A stretch of DNA of 64,000 nt from JAAEPI01 sp965212145 (GCA_965212145.1 CBDBUY010000005.1:1-64000); one strand, 5' to 3'; shown: positions 1-8,930, counted from the stretch's first letter. The notes: generated from the letters alone by a model not told the origin. Program-made: numbers and translations.

Positions 1-721
1 ACCTGCTGCGTAGAGGAACCTTTGATACCCAGTTTCCTTTCTTCACCATTTAACTCAATGCCACCGAAGGTTTTCTCTGCGATGAAAGCCGTCAATTTCT
101 TGTCATCATCGATTTTCGCAAAAACGATGAAAAGATCAGCGAAATCCTGCATTCGAAATCCACATCTTCTGACCATTGATGAGGGTAATGTTTGCCATCA
201 TCTGAAAGCTTGGCGGAAGTTTTACCCGAGTTTGCATCCGATCCGGCGTTTGGTTCGGTCAGACAATAAGCAGCTTTCCACTCACCAGAAGCCAACTTGG
301 GGAGATACTTTTGCTTCTGCTCTTCGGTCCCATAATAGACAATGGGTAGGGTGCCAATGCCCGTGTGCGCACCGTATGCTGTGGAGAATGATCCACCAAT
401 GGAAATGTTATCGGCGATCAGCATGCCCGTGTTGAAGTTCATGCCCATTCCACCATATTCTTCAGGGACATTCACCCCCAGGAGGCCCAGTTCACCGGCT
501 TTGGTCATGAGCTCGGCCATGAAGCCCGGTTCAAGACTTTCCATTCGCTCGAGATTCGGATCAATTTCTTTTCGAACAAAATCAAGGGTGGCGGCCGCCA
601 TCATTTTTTGCTCTTCAGTAAATTCTTCAGGGATGAAGATGTCCTGTGCAGGGGTTTCTTTGACTAAAAATTCGCCTCCTTTCAAGGCTTCTTTTTCTGC
701 GGTAGCTTCCATTGTTGACAT
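1..721 (-). CDS. Acyl-CoA dehydrogenase, partial, with two frame breaks
   Basis: N-terminal part of a flavin acyl-CoA dehydrogenase, the first step of fatty-acid beta-oxidation; the rest lies beyond the left edge. The clear frame begins MSTMEATAEKEAL and carries the usual motifs GVNVPEEYGGMG, IGTLPIVYYGTEEQK and the FAD-site CLTEPNAGSDA. The start at 721 is preferred over an in-frame ATG at 751, because a -7 box and palindromic operator cover the upstream ATG. The frame then breaks twice: removing one base from GGG at 183-185 restores HYLINGQKMWISNAGF, and removing one base near 139-141 restores ADLFIVFAKIDDDKKLTAF through to position 1. Family identity is certain. Whether it is a pseudogene or carries two sequencing errors cannot be told from sequence alone; errors seem likelier given similar breaks nearby. 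Confidence 0.85.
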
Positions 722-738
722 TTTTGAGTTCTTTAAAT

Positions 739-788
739 AGTATGCATGCATAACAAATATAGAAGAAATTTAGTATGCATGCATAACA
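739..788. promoter_or_regulatory. Paired palindromic operators around the acyl-CoA dehydrogenase promoter
   Basis: The 12-bp perfect palindrome TATGCATGCATA occurs at 741-752 and again at 774-785, inside a 17-base direct repeat (739-755 and 772-788). Centres are 33 bp apart, about three helical turns. The two copies flank a minus-strand -7 box (754-761), one over the presumed transcription start and one over the -33 region. This is the geometry of a repressor site, probably for a TetR- or MarR-type fatty-acid catabolism regulator; the regulator is not in the window. Confidence 0.7.
754..761 (-). promoter_or_regulatory. -7 box for the acyl-CoA dehydrogenase gene
   Basis: On the minus strand this reads TATATTTG, an exact match to the Bacteroidota -7 consensus TAnnTTTG, placed 33 bases before the chosen start codon. 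No good -33 element is visible. Confidence 0.6.
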
Positions 789-832
789 TATTTTGAATAT
801 TTTTCATAAAACATCGTTGGGGCATTATTACT

Positions 833-840
833 TATCTTTG
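833..840 (+). promoter_or_regulatory. -7 box for the fatty-acid desaturase
   Basis: TATCTTTG matches TAnnTTTG exactly, 24 bases before the GTG start at 865. No good -33 element is seen. The palindrome pair at 739-788 lies just upstream, so both divergent genes may share control. Confidence 0.6.
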
Positions 841-864
841 TAATGCATTAACCAGTTTAGTAAA

Positions 865-1959
865 GTGAGTTCAAGCGTTCTTCAAACAAAATTTAATAAC
901 AGTATCCGCAGGGAATTTTCAAAGGTTCTGAATTCCCGCGTGAACGAGTATTTTAAGAAAAATAAGGTTAGCCGACACGCCAATTTCGAGATGGTGCTCA
1001 AGAGTATCGTGATGTTCGGTTTGTATTTTGCACCTTATGCCTTGGTGCTAGGTGGATGGATGCAAGGTGGATGGGTGTTCTTTGCACTTCAAATTATCAT
1101 GGGAGTAGGACTAGCCGGAATCGGCTTGGCAGTGATGCATGATGCCAATCATGGAGCCTATTCCAAAAGTCGTTTGGTCAATCGGATCATCGGCTATTCA
1201 ATAAACGTGGTTGGATCTAACGCTACCAATTGGAGGATCCAGCACAATGTGAAGCACCATACTTATACGAACATCGATGAGCACGATGAAGACATCATGC
1301 CAAAAGGTGGTATTATCCGTTTGTCGCCTAATTCCGGGCGGAAGAAGGTTCACAAATTTCAGCACATATATGCCTGGTTCCTGTATGGTTTGATGACCAT
1401 CAGTTGGATTGTGGTGAAGGACGTGAAGCAACTAATTGGATACACTCGTAATGGATTGCTTCAAAAACAACAACCAGTTGTGAGGGCCTGGACGTGGTTG
1501 ATAACGACCAAGATTTTTTATTATATCTACATGCTGGCTATTCCTATGATCTTCAGCCCTTACAGTTGGTGGATGATTATTCTTGGATTTGTGGTCATGC
1601 ATTACATCGCGGGATTCATCTTAGCAGTTGTTTTCCAACCTGCCCATGTGATAGAAGGAAGTGCCTTCCCGCAACCTGATGAGAAGGACGTCATCGATGA
1701 GAATTGGTCAATTCATCAACTAAAAACCACTTGCAATTTTGCACCGAAGAATAAAATTCTTTCTTGGTATGTAGGTGGACTGAATTACCAGATTGAGCAT
1801 CATCTTTTTCCGAACATTTGCCACGTACATTATCGGAAGATTTCTAAGATCGTTCGAAAAACGGCGGAGGAATTCAATGTACCGTATCGCTCTTATGACA
1901 CTTTCTGGAGTGCTTTGGTTTCTCATGGCAGAATGTTGCGTACTTTGGGGAATGCGTGA
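865..1959 (+). CDS. Membrane fatty-acid (acyl-lipid) desaturase
   Basis: Di-iron integral membrane desaturase of 364 residues that introduces a double bond into membrane acyl chains. The three histidine boxes are visible: HDANH near residue 94, HNVKHH near 129 and QIEHH near 311, with hydrophobic membrane segments before and between them. The order and the QIEHH third box are those of front-end or delta-6-like desaturases, but the regiospecificity cannot be read. The start is GTG at 865; the only nearby ATG (843) hits a stop at once. The gene is divergent from acyl-CoA dehydrogenase, so synthesis and breakdown of fatty acids may be controlled from the same intergenic operators. Confidence 0.9.
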   Translation: MSSSVLQTKFNNSIRREFSKVLNSRVNEYFKKNKVSRHANFEMVLKSIVMFGLYFAPYALVLGGWMQGGWVFFALQIIMGVGLAGIGLAVMHDANHGAYSKSRLVNRIIGYSINVVGSNATNWRIQHNVKHHTYTNIDEHDEDIMPKGGIIRLSPNSGRKKVHKFQHIYAWFLYGLMTISWIVVKDVKQLIGYTRNGLLQKQQPVVRAWTWLITTKIFYYIYMLAIPMIFSPYSWWMIILGFVVMHYIAGFILAVVFQPAHVIEGSAFPQPDEKDVIDENWSIHQLKTTCNFAPKNKILSWYVGGLNYQIEHHLFPNICHVHYRKISKIVRKTAEEFNVPYRSYDTFWSALVSHGRMLRTLGNA

Positions 1960-1968
1960 ATGCAATAG

Positions 1969-2487
1969 AATTTCTTAAGCAGAATCATTATCAGTATTTT
2001 CGAAAGCGGAGGCGTTCATCGTTTTGACCCTCAGTTCGAATCTAAAACAGGAGAGATCGTTTTTGTCACTATAGCATTCATTGCTGTTGCAATTATCCTC
2101 TTAATTACTTCCCCATTTCTTCAATTTCTAATCGCTTTTGGTGCTCTTGCGATTATTTACCTGCTTTATATAATCATAATCCGCAAATCGAAGCATTACA
2201 GCGTTGCTTTTGACACTAAATCATCCAGGCTACAACTGTCTCCAAAAACAGAATTCCTGAAGGTTATGAAGTTCAATTTTACGGATATCAATGAGCTTTA
2301 CTCTGAAGTCGCAGAAGTGGCTCACCTCGAATCACCGCACGGATCTTACCACATCTACGCAAAAAGAATCAAAGCGAACATTGATGGCAGGGCTTATACG
2401 ATCATTGAGTACCGAAATAAGAAACAAGAACCGGAAGTTGAGCTTGATTTAATCCTTGATCAATTCAACAATTGGATTCGATCGTAG
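1969..2487 (+). CDS. Membrane protein with no visible start codon, paralogue of the next gene
   Basis: An open frame of about 172 codons runs from just after a TAG at 1966-1968 to 2487. It encodes a short soluble head (FESGGVHRFD), two adjacent hydrophobic segments around residues 28-65, and a soluble C-terminal half ending LDLILDQFNNWIRS. The region is clearly coding upstream of the ATG at 2266, which would remove both membrane segments. No ATG, GTG or TTG occurs in frame before the first hydrophobic stretch. Either an indel or point change has damaged the 5' end, or an unusual start such as ATT is used. The layout (two helices, then a small beta-rich domain) matches the next gene, so the two look like tandem paralogues. 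Function is unknown. Confidence 0.55.
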   Translation, partial: NFLSRIIISIFESGGVHRFDPQFESKTGEIVFVTIAFIAVAIILLITSPFLQFLIAFGALAIIYLLYIIIIRKSKHYSVAFDTKSSRLQLSPKTEFLKVMKFNFTDINELYSEVAEVAHLESPHGSYHIYAKRIKANIDGRAYTIIEYRNKKQEPEVELDLILDQFNNWIRS

Positions 2488-2536
2488 GCCATTTGAACGA
2501 AATATTGCATCTTTAACAAAACCAATCTAACTCGTT

Positions 2537-3065
2537 ATGGCTTCCTTGGATAAATTCCTGAAAGATCAAGGATATAAGATGCATCAGACTGACAAAGAGG
2601 TCGTGCTGGAAAAAAGTAAGAAAGTAAATGTGATTTCCATAGTTGTTGGACTTATCGGAATTTCAATATTCGTTTTTCTCGGGGTGGTATTTACTTCCTC
2701 TGCCGTCTTAATGTACTTAATTGCCGCCCTGATTCTATTGATCGTGTTGCGATTTAATTTTAGAGGTTTTCGACCAATAATCTTGTTTGACTGGAGTTAC
2801 AAAACCATGGTAAGGAAATCGGTCTATTTCTTTGCAAACAGTATTACTACTCATATTGAAGGATACCAAGGGATTGATGTTCGAGTCGTTGACTTGGCTA
2901 CCTCATCTTCGGAAGGTGTGGACGAGTTTCAGAAAACCCATCTTTCTGAAGACCGCCAATGGAGAGGTTGATGTTGTTGATTTTTATACGGATTTTGAGC
3001 CGGTGGAGCCTGAGATTCCAATAATCATGGATGCTATCGATACGCATCTAAAGAAGGCTAGCTAG
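2537..3065 (+). CDS. Membrane protein, paralogue of the preceding gene, with a frame break
   Basis: Unrecognised protein with a soluble start (MASLDKFLKDQGYK), two close hydrophobic segments (about residues 31-75) and a soluble C-terminal domain. The first frame ends early at 2971, but deleting one A from the run at 2933-2936 joins it to the frame ending at 3065, giving a continuous EFQKPIFLKTANGEVDVV. The corrected product is about 176 residues, similar in size to the preceding protein. Its stop shares a palindromic CTAG with the stop of ppx on the other strand. The break is probably a sequencing error, though a true mutation cannot be excluded. Confidence 0.6.
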
Positions 3066-3964
3066 TTTTTCACCCAAATCTTCCCGTGATTAGGATTTGC
3101 TCTTTCAAAGAGCATTAGATTAATTCCGTCCTTTAAGCCAACATCCGGGACGTAAATGCTTTTTGCATTCGCCTGTTCCATGACGCCCAAGTAAATTTCA
3201 GAAGCGGGAATAATGACGTCAGCACGATCGGCATTGAGTTGGAGTTTTAACATTCGATTCTCCAAAGTCATATTCCTCAGTCTAGTGGAAGTTTCTAGTA
3301 ACTCTTGATACCCTATGACTCGATCGACCGATTTAACACCTGAAAGCTCGAAGAGCTTGTTAATATTTCCACCTGTGCCCACACATGGAACTTCTGATTT
3401 AGGACCAATATGATCTTTTAGCCATTTGCTGATTTCTGACCAAACATCGGGGGAATCCTTGGAATTGAGTCGTCTGACTGAGCCAGTCTTAAAAGACCCA
3501 GTTGCTCTCATTATCCCGTGGGAATAATAGTTTAGCTCAGTACTGCCACCACCTACGTCAACGTGTAAGTAGCTGTCAATGTCTGTGGTGTGCCTTACGG
3601 CTTCATTGATCAATCGAGCCTCTTCATGACCATCTATGATCTCAATGTCCAAATCCCAGTCTTGCTTGACGCGCTCCAGAATTTTGACGCCATTTTCTGA
3701 TTCCCGCATGGCAGAAGTTGCGCAAGCGTAGAATTGATCCACTTCATACAGATCAATCATCATTTTGTAGGCGTTCATCAGCTTTAGGAAGCGTTCTTTA
3801 TTGAACTCGCTGATTCTGCCGGTATTGAAAACATCATATCCGAGCCTCAGCGGGAATCGGATGTACTCTAGCTTTTTGAAAGTGATTTTTTCCTCGTATT
3901 CAATCGTATTGGTGATTTGGAGTCGAACTGCATTGGAGCCAATATCGATTGCTGCGAGTTTCAT
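3062..3964 (-). CDS. ppx: Ppx/GppA family phosphatase
   Basis: A 300-residue member of the exopolyphosphatase / pppGpp phosphohydrolase family with the ASKHA actin-like fold. The N-terminal phosphate loop AAIDIGSNAVRL, the ACATSAMRE stretch and the second loop VDVGGGSTEL are all present. It is at the short, two-domain end of the family, without the C-terminal HD-like domain of E. coli Ppx. Substrate (polyphosphate or pppGpp) cannot be decided. Its ATG overlaps the stop of the S4-domain gene by four bases (ATGA), so it is the last gene of the metG operon. Confidence 0.9.
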   Translation of the reverse strand: MKLAAIDIGSNAVRLQITNTIEYEEKITFKKLEYIRFPLRLGYDVFNTGRISEFNKERFLKLMNAYKMMIDLYEVDQFYACATSAMRESENGVKILERVKQDWDLDIEIIDGHEEARLINEAVRHTTDIDSYLHVDVGGGSTELNYYSHGIMRATGSFKTGSVRRLNSKDSPDVWSEISKWLKDHIGPKSEVPCVGTGGNINKLFELSGVKSVDRVIGYQELLETSTRLRNMTLENRMLKLQLNADRADVIIPASEIYLGVMEQANAKSIYVPDVGLKDGINLMLFERANPNHGKIWVKN

Positions 3965-4179
3965 TGGCGAGCTCCTATGGTCATTATTCTTCCTCCAAAC
4001 TCAACACTGTCACCCACTCTTATTTTTTTTCGTCGCTGGGTCTCGACTTCACCATTGACCTTTACGTTCCCCTCATCGATCAATTGTTTGGCTTCTCCGC
4101 CAGATGACGCCCAGTCCATGATTTTCAGGAGCTTGAAGAGCTCGACGTATTCATACTTGAGTAGTTGAAAGTTTTCCAT
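3961..4179 (-). CDS. Small S4-domain RNA-binding protein
   Basis: A 72-residue protein that is essentially one S4 RNA-binding domain: LLKIMDWASSGGEAKQLI, followed by the loop EGNVKVNGEVETQRRKKI. It resembles the YbcJ/YaaA group of stand-alone S4 proteins thought to act on ribosomal RNA or ribosomes. The start codon overlaps the metG stop by one base (TGATG) and the stop overlaps ppx by four, so it is translationally coupled on both sides. Confidence 0.85.
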   Translation of the reverse strand: MENFQLLKYEYVELFKLLKIMDWASSGGEAKQLIDEGNVKVNGEVETQRRKKIRVGDSVEFGGRIMTIGARQ

Positions 4180-6237
4180 CAGGAGATCGTTGCGCCGTTC
4201 ATGGCATCTTCATTTGGCGAGACGGAGACTAACTGGCCATCCGAGTTTTCCGCAAATAATAACATGCCTTGCGACTCAACGCCCATAATCTTGCGTGGAG
4301 CCAAATTCACTAGCACGACCACTTTTTTACCCACCATCTCCTCAGGCGTAAAGTGTTTGGCAATTCCACTTAAAATAGTCCGGGTATCCAGTCCAGTGTC
4401 CACAGTCATCTCGATCAGTTTGTTGGATTTCTCCACTTTTTCTGCGGTTTTGACTTGACCGACTCGCAGGTCCATCTTCATGAAGTCATCATAAGTGATT
4501 TCATCTTTCGAAGGTGCTACTTCCATTTCAGGAGTGCCGGCATTTTCTGTTTTTGTATCCATTAATTTTTGGATTTGTTTTTCGATGAGGGCATCATCAA
4601 TTTTTTCAAAAAGGAGGGAAGGGCTATCTGTTTTGTGTCCAGCCTTCAGCAATTCAAAACTCTTGGCTTCTTCCCAGTCTGGAGTATTTATTTTCAACAT
4701 TGCCACGAGCTTGGCCGAGGTAAATGGCAAGAAAGGCTCGCAAAACGCGCTCATAGATGCCACGATCTGTAAGCTCACATGCATAATGCTTTTGACCCGA
4801 TCTTCGTCAGTTTTGATCAATTTCCACGGCTCGGTATCAGCGAGGTATTTATTTCCGATACGCGCCAATTCCATCATGGCTGCCAGTCCCTCACGAAACT
4901 TGAACTGATCGAGGGCTGCTTCGATCTTTGCTGGAATTGCTTTCGCTTCTTTCAATGTTTGCAGATCGATGGGTTGCAAGTCACCTGCATCAGGCACTCC
5001 TCCATCAAAGTACTTGTGAGTCAATACGGCAGCACGATTCACGAAGTTCCCGAAAATGCCGACCAACTCGCTGTTGTTCCGAGTTTGGTAATCTTTCCAA
5101 GTGAAGTCATTGTCCTTGGTTTCCGGTGCATTGGCGGTCAGGACATAGCGAAGGACGTCCTGCTTGTCGGGCAGTTCTTCCAAGTATTCATGTAGCCAAA
5201 CCGCCCAGTTTCTGGAAGTGGAAATCTTGTCATTTTCCAGATTTAAGAACTCATTGGCCGGGACATTGTCGGCAACAATGTAGGATCCTTCAGCATTGAG
5301 GATGGCTGGGAAAATAATGCTGTGAAAGACGATGTTGTCCTTGCCGATAAAATGCAGCAAGCGCGTATCCTCTGACTTCCAATAATCCTCCCAGTTTTTG
5401 CCGTTTTGGTTTGCCCACTCCTTCGTCGCGGAGATGTAGCCAATGGGCGCATCAAACCACACGTAAAGCACTTTGCCCTCCCCACCTTCTACGGGAACGG
5501 GGATTCCCCAATCCAGATCTCTGGTGATGGGACGCGGCTGGAGTCCATTGTCCAGCCAGCTTTTACACTGACCGTACACATTCGGCTTCCACTCTTTGTG
5601 ATCCTCCAGGATGTACTTTTTCAACCAAGGTTCGTATTTGTCAAGTGGCAAATACCAGTGCTTGGTTTCTTTCAAAACCGGTGGCTCACCACTGAGCATG
5701 GACTTTGGATTCTTTAACTCCGAAGGACTCAATGTAGTCCCACACCTCTCGCATTGGTCTCCATAAGCTTCCTCGTAACCACAGTTGGGACACGTCCCCC
5801 TTTATATAACGATCTGCCAAAAACTGCCCCTCTTGTTCATCAAAGAATTGCTCTGAAGACTGCTCTACAAATTCTCCTTTTTCATGTAAAGTCTTGAAAA
5901 AATCGGCAGCCGTTTCGTGGTGAAGCGGGGCACTCGTCCTGTGATAAATATCAAAGTCAATCCCGAAATCCTCAAAGGACTTCTTGATCTGCTCGTGGTA
6001 CTGATCCACAATTTGTTGAGGCGTCTTGCCTTCCTTTCTGGCACGCAAGGTGATCGCTACCCCGTGCTCGTCCGAACCGCAGACATGGACAATGTCCTCA
6101 CCCTTGGCTCGCATGTATCTGGTGTAAATATCAGAAGGGACATAAACGCCGGCCAGGTGGCCGATATGAAGGGGGCCATTGGCGTAGGGGAGGGCGGAGG
6201 TGATTGTCGTTCGCTTAAAGGTTTTGGACATGGGCAT
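4179..6237 (-). CDS. metG: Methionyl-tRNA synthetase, with one frame break
   Basis: Class I aminoacyl-tRNA synthetase that charges tRNA-Met. The N-terminal part (from 6237) carries the HIGH signature in NGPLHIGHLAG and the GSDEHG motif. The remainder carries the KMSKS-equivalent KISTS, the anticodon-binding domain and a C-terminal EMAP/Trbp-like OB domain (KMDLRVGQVKTAEKVEKSNK). The two parts are in different frames. Taking one C from the run of five at 5796-5800 joins them and restores the zinc knuckle CPNC...CERC, giving about 680 residues, the normal size. Because the enzyme is essential and no second copy is in view, I infer a sequencing error. Translation may begin at the second ATG (6231). 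Confidence 0.93.
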
Positions 6238-6248
6238 GATTGAGGATG

Positions 6249-6256
6249 CAAATATA
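6249..6256 (-). promoter_or_regulatory. -7 box for the metG operon
   Basis: The minus strand reads TATATTTG, an exact TAnnTTTG match 12 bases before the metG start, implying a very short leader. No -33 element at the right distance. Confidence 0.55.
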
Positions 6257-6343
6257 GATTAGGTCAAAAGGATTTTAAGTTGTCATGATTCAAAAGGAAA
6301 ATAACCGAATGATTTTTTATTTTGATTTAACGACTTTTGCGGC

Positions 6344-6817
6344 ATGAAGAGGACAGGATTATTTTTTACAGGGGCATTATTTATTATTGGATGTTCCACA
6401 GACCCACCAAATGTTAATTTTTTTCAAGAACAACTTCTAAAAGATGTGGAAACCATTGAAGCATATCTTGAGGACAATGAGATACAGGCGGAATTTGATG
6501 AATCGGGTATTTATTATATCATGCAAGTTCAAGGAAATGGTTTTAATCCTGATCTTGAAAGTGAGGTTACCGTGCGGTATACCGGAAGCTTATTAGACGG
6601 GACGGTCTTTGATCCTGGCCCGGATGAGGGGGAGGACATAACGTTTCCTCTGCAAAATGTCATCACAGCATGGCAGATTGCGGTTCCATGGATGGAGCCT
6701 GGAGGGAAAATGACAATATATGCACCATCCGGGTATTGCTATGGCAGAAACCGTGTGGGAAACATTCCGCCTAATTCTATTCTGGTATTTGAAATAGAGT
6801 TGATTTCTTTCGAGTAG
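6344..6817 (+). CDS. Exported FKBP-type peptidyl-prolyl isomerase lipoprotein
   Basis: A 157-residue lipoprotein with a signal peptide and lipobox FIIGC (Cys17). The C-terminal two thirds form one FKBP domain: VTVRYTGSLLDGTVFD, then a region with IAVPWMEPGGKMTIYAPSGYCYG and the closing NSILVFEIELISF. It probably assists folding of exported proteins at the periplasmic or outer-membrane face. The insert around residues 90-100 (DPGPDEGEDITFPL) is the usual flap. It is followed at once by a strong bidirectional terminator. Confidence 0.88.
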   Translation: MKRTGLFFTGALFIIGCSTDPPNVNFFQEQLLKDVETIEAYLEDNEIQAEFDESGIYYIMQVQGNGFNPDLESEVTVRYTGSLLDGTVFDPGPDEGEDITFPLQNVITAWQIAVPWMEPGGKMTIYAPSGYCYGRNRVGNIPPNSILVFEIELISFE

Positions 6818-6824
6818 GCATAAA

Positions 6825-6854
6825 AAAACCACCCGCCGGATGGCGGGTGGTTTT
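6825..6854. terminator. Bidirectional terminator
   Basis: Perfect 13-bp stem (AAAACCACCCGCC pairing with its complement) with the 4-base loop GGAT, A-rich on one side and T-rich on the other. It separates two convergent genes and can serve both. Confidence 0.92.
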
Positions 6855-6875
6855 GATTAATTCTTAATGATCCCC

Positions 6876-8900
6876 TTACGGGGCATCATCTCCTGTGACC
6901 TTGATGTTATCAAAGGCAATATCCTCATCACCCGCTCCAAAACCTTGCATTGAAATCACAATTTCCAAGGTTGTTCCAGCTCCGGAAATGGCGGACGTGA
7001 ATTCAGCAAATGCATCGGTTATTTCAGTTCCATCACCAACACCGTCAAAATCAGTATCAACTAAAGGCTTCTTATTAAAGGTCTCAGCTGCACCGCTTTC
7101 TTGTAAAGCCTTAGCTCTTACAGCAAATAGGTTGATTAAATCACCTCCATCAATGCTATACTGCACGATGAATGCCGAATCATCATCCCAATCCTCACTA
7201 CCATCACCAGCTTCGTCTTCAGCCACTGAAATCGCAAATTGAAGATTTGTTTTGCCAGTAATGTCAATCCCTGAGAAAGTCATCGTAGCAGGGACATCAG
7301 CCGGAACGGCTACCCCAGTGTCATCTGTGTCTTGGGCAGCATAATATACACCTGATTGATTCGTGAAAACCCCGCCATATGCTACTGGATTAGTCCCATC
7401 AGTTCTTCCAATATGATCATTTGGACCATCATTTCCTTCAGTAAAGCTCAATGTATATCTGGATCCTGCTCCATCAGTCTCAAATCCTTCAGAGAAAATC
7501 GGTGGCACTGCTACCGTTTCCTCGCCTGAAACAGAGACCTCAGTTGCAAGGGCACCTGATGCTGTGAATGTTAACGTTCCATTTTGAGCTCCTGCTACAC
7601 CGCTATTTGGTGCGAATCTCGCATACAAATTAGCTGGAGGACTGGCTGTTCTAACAATTCCAAAATCAATTGTCGCTGAAGAAGAGAAAGACTGGTTATT
7701 CGTTGAAACTTCGAATCCACTTGAAGCCATAACAGTTACTGAAGTAGCTGTACCAGTTAATTCAACAAGGTAATTCTGTGAAAAAGATGCCTGACCAGTT
7801 TCCACTTGTCCAAAATCATTCGTTCCATTCGAAGTGACGCTGATTGTGGAGGTAGGGCTATTGGCGAATATTCCAGCACTTTCTTGTGGGATTACCTGAG
7901 CCGTTCCGTTGAATACCGAAACAACACCATATACTGATCCTGTACCGTATGGCTCGAGCTCAGATGAAAATGGAGCATAACTCTCTACTCTCAAAACGCC
8001 ATCTGCGCCATCATTAATGTCATTGTTTCCGCTGACAGTTGCATTTCCATCAGCTCCAGGGAATGTTACATTGTCAATTTGTACATACTGAGATTCGTAA
8101 TCTCCAGTGTTCATCTGGGTTATTGTAATCGGAGTTGGAGTTACTGTGTTTCCTGTGCTCAAAGTGGTAGCAGACGCATTTGCAATCAGCAATTGCACTA
8201 AATCTGCGAAATCCGACAAGGTTCCGGTATTCACATTGATCTCAACCTCATCTCCAAAGGCAAGCGTGTTGTCATCATCGAATCGTACAACGATACCTCC
8301 TGTGGCATCCTGAATAGCGGCATTTCTGCTGGTCGTGGCATCATTGCTAGAGACTACTGTCCCAGTAATGTACCAATCGTCGGTTAGTTCTACATCAGCA
8401 CTTCCATCATACAATGCTCGAATTTCAGCAATTGTTTTAGTGACTTTTGGTGTTTCATCATCTGTGATGGTTACTGTGAAAGTAGTATTCGTGCCAAGGT
8501 CAATCCCTGTAGCGGCAGCAAGAGTGAGGATCACAGTTCTGCTTCCATCAAGATCATCATTATCAATAGGTGTAAAAGTAATAGTACCTGAAGTAGCGCC
8601 TGCTGCAACATTCAATGTTACCGTGCCGCTACTTACGGCAGGAGAGGATGTATAGTCCGTATCATATACTGCAGTTCCAGTTACATTGGCAGTAATTGAA
8701 ATAGCTGCTGGTGCAGCCGGGAATGAAATGGTTGCTGTTATTGGTGAACCACTCTCAACAACTGTAGCGCTGGTTGCGTCAAATTCAATTTCTAAATTCG
8801 GATCAATCTTGATTCCATCATCGCTACCACCACATGACATAAACACTGTCAGTGAGCCGATCGCGAAGATCATGGTTAATAATTTTACTGTTTGTTTCAT
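6876..8900 (-). CDS. Large surface lipoprotein: Calx-beta, DUF5689/OB and C-terminal sandwich domains
   Basis: A 674-residue lipoprotein (lipobox VFMSC, Cys23). Domains in order: a Calx-beta repeat about residues 38-148 ending TVTITDDE; a DUF5689 OB-fold-like domain about 152-345 (IAEIRALYDGSADVEL, then GTVVSSNDATTSRNAAIQ); an Ig-like domain about 350-470 with YARFAPNSG; and a C-terminal beta-sandwich, choice-of-anchor-like domain to the end (FSEGFETDGAGSRYTLSF ... IAFDNIKVTGDDAP). The YxRF(A/S)P Ig-like domain also occurs in the endonuclease at 15805, and both proteins carry an OB-type domain, a fold common in nucleic-acid binding. It is third in the TonB-receptor operon, so I infer a surface binding role. 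No catalytic motif is seen. Confidence 0.82.
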   Translation of the reverse strand: MKQTVKLLTMIFAIGSLTVFMSCGGSDDGIKIDPNLEIEFDATSATVVESGSPITATISFPAAPAAISITANVTGTAVYDTDYTSSPAVSSGTVTLNVAAGATSGTITFTPIDNDDLDGSRTVILTLAAATGIDLGTNTTFTVTITDDETPKVTKTIAEIRALYDGSADVELTDDWYITGTVVSSNDATTSRNAAIQDATGGIVVRFDDDNTLAFGDEVEINVNTGTLSDFADLVQLLIANASATTLSTGNTVTPTPITITQMNTGDYESQYVQIDNVTFPGADGNATVSGNNDINDGADGVLRVESYAPFSSELEPYGTGSVYGVVSVFNGTAQVIPQESAGIFANSPTSTISVTSNGTNDFGQVETGQASFSQNYLVELTGTATSVTVMASSGFEVSTNNQSFSSSATIDFGIVRTASPPANLYARFAPNSGVAGAQNGTLTFTASGALATEVSVSGEETVAVPPIFSEGFETDGAGSRYTLSFTEGNDGPNDHIGRTDGTNPVAYGGVFTNQSGVYYAAQDTDDTGVAVPADVPATMTFSGIDITGKTNLQFAISVAEDEAGDGSEDWDDDSAFIVQYSIDGGDLINLFAVRAKALQESGAAETFNKKPLVDTDFDGVGDGTEITDAFAEFTSAISGAGTTLEIVISMQGFGAGDEDIAFDNIKVTGDDAP

Positions 8901-8930
8901 AATAGAACGTTTATTTAAAAGTGTAAAGTC

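Noticed and set aside
22..435. Open frame on the plus strand over the acyl-CoA dehydrogenase
   Set aside because: It is a shadow of the minus-strand dehydrogenase; its translation has no family pattern and is rich in Cys/Trp/Arg typical of antisense frames.
5796..5800. Programmed frameshift in metG
   Set aside because: A run of five C without a slippery heptamer or stem, in a gene not known to use frameshifting; an extra base is simpler.
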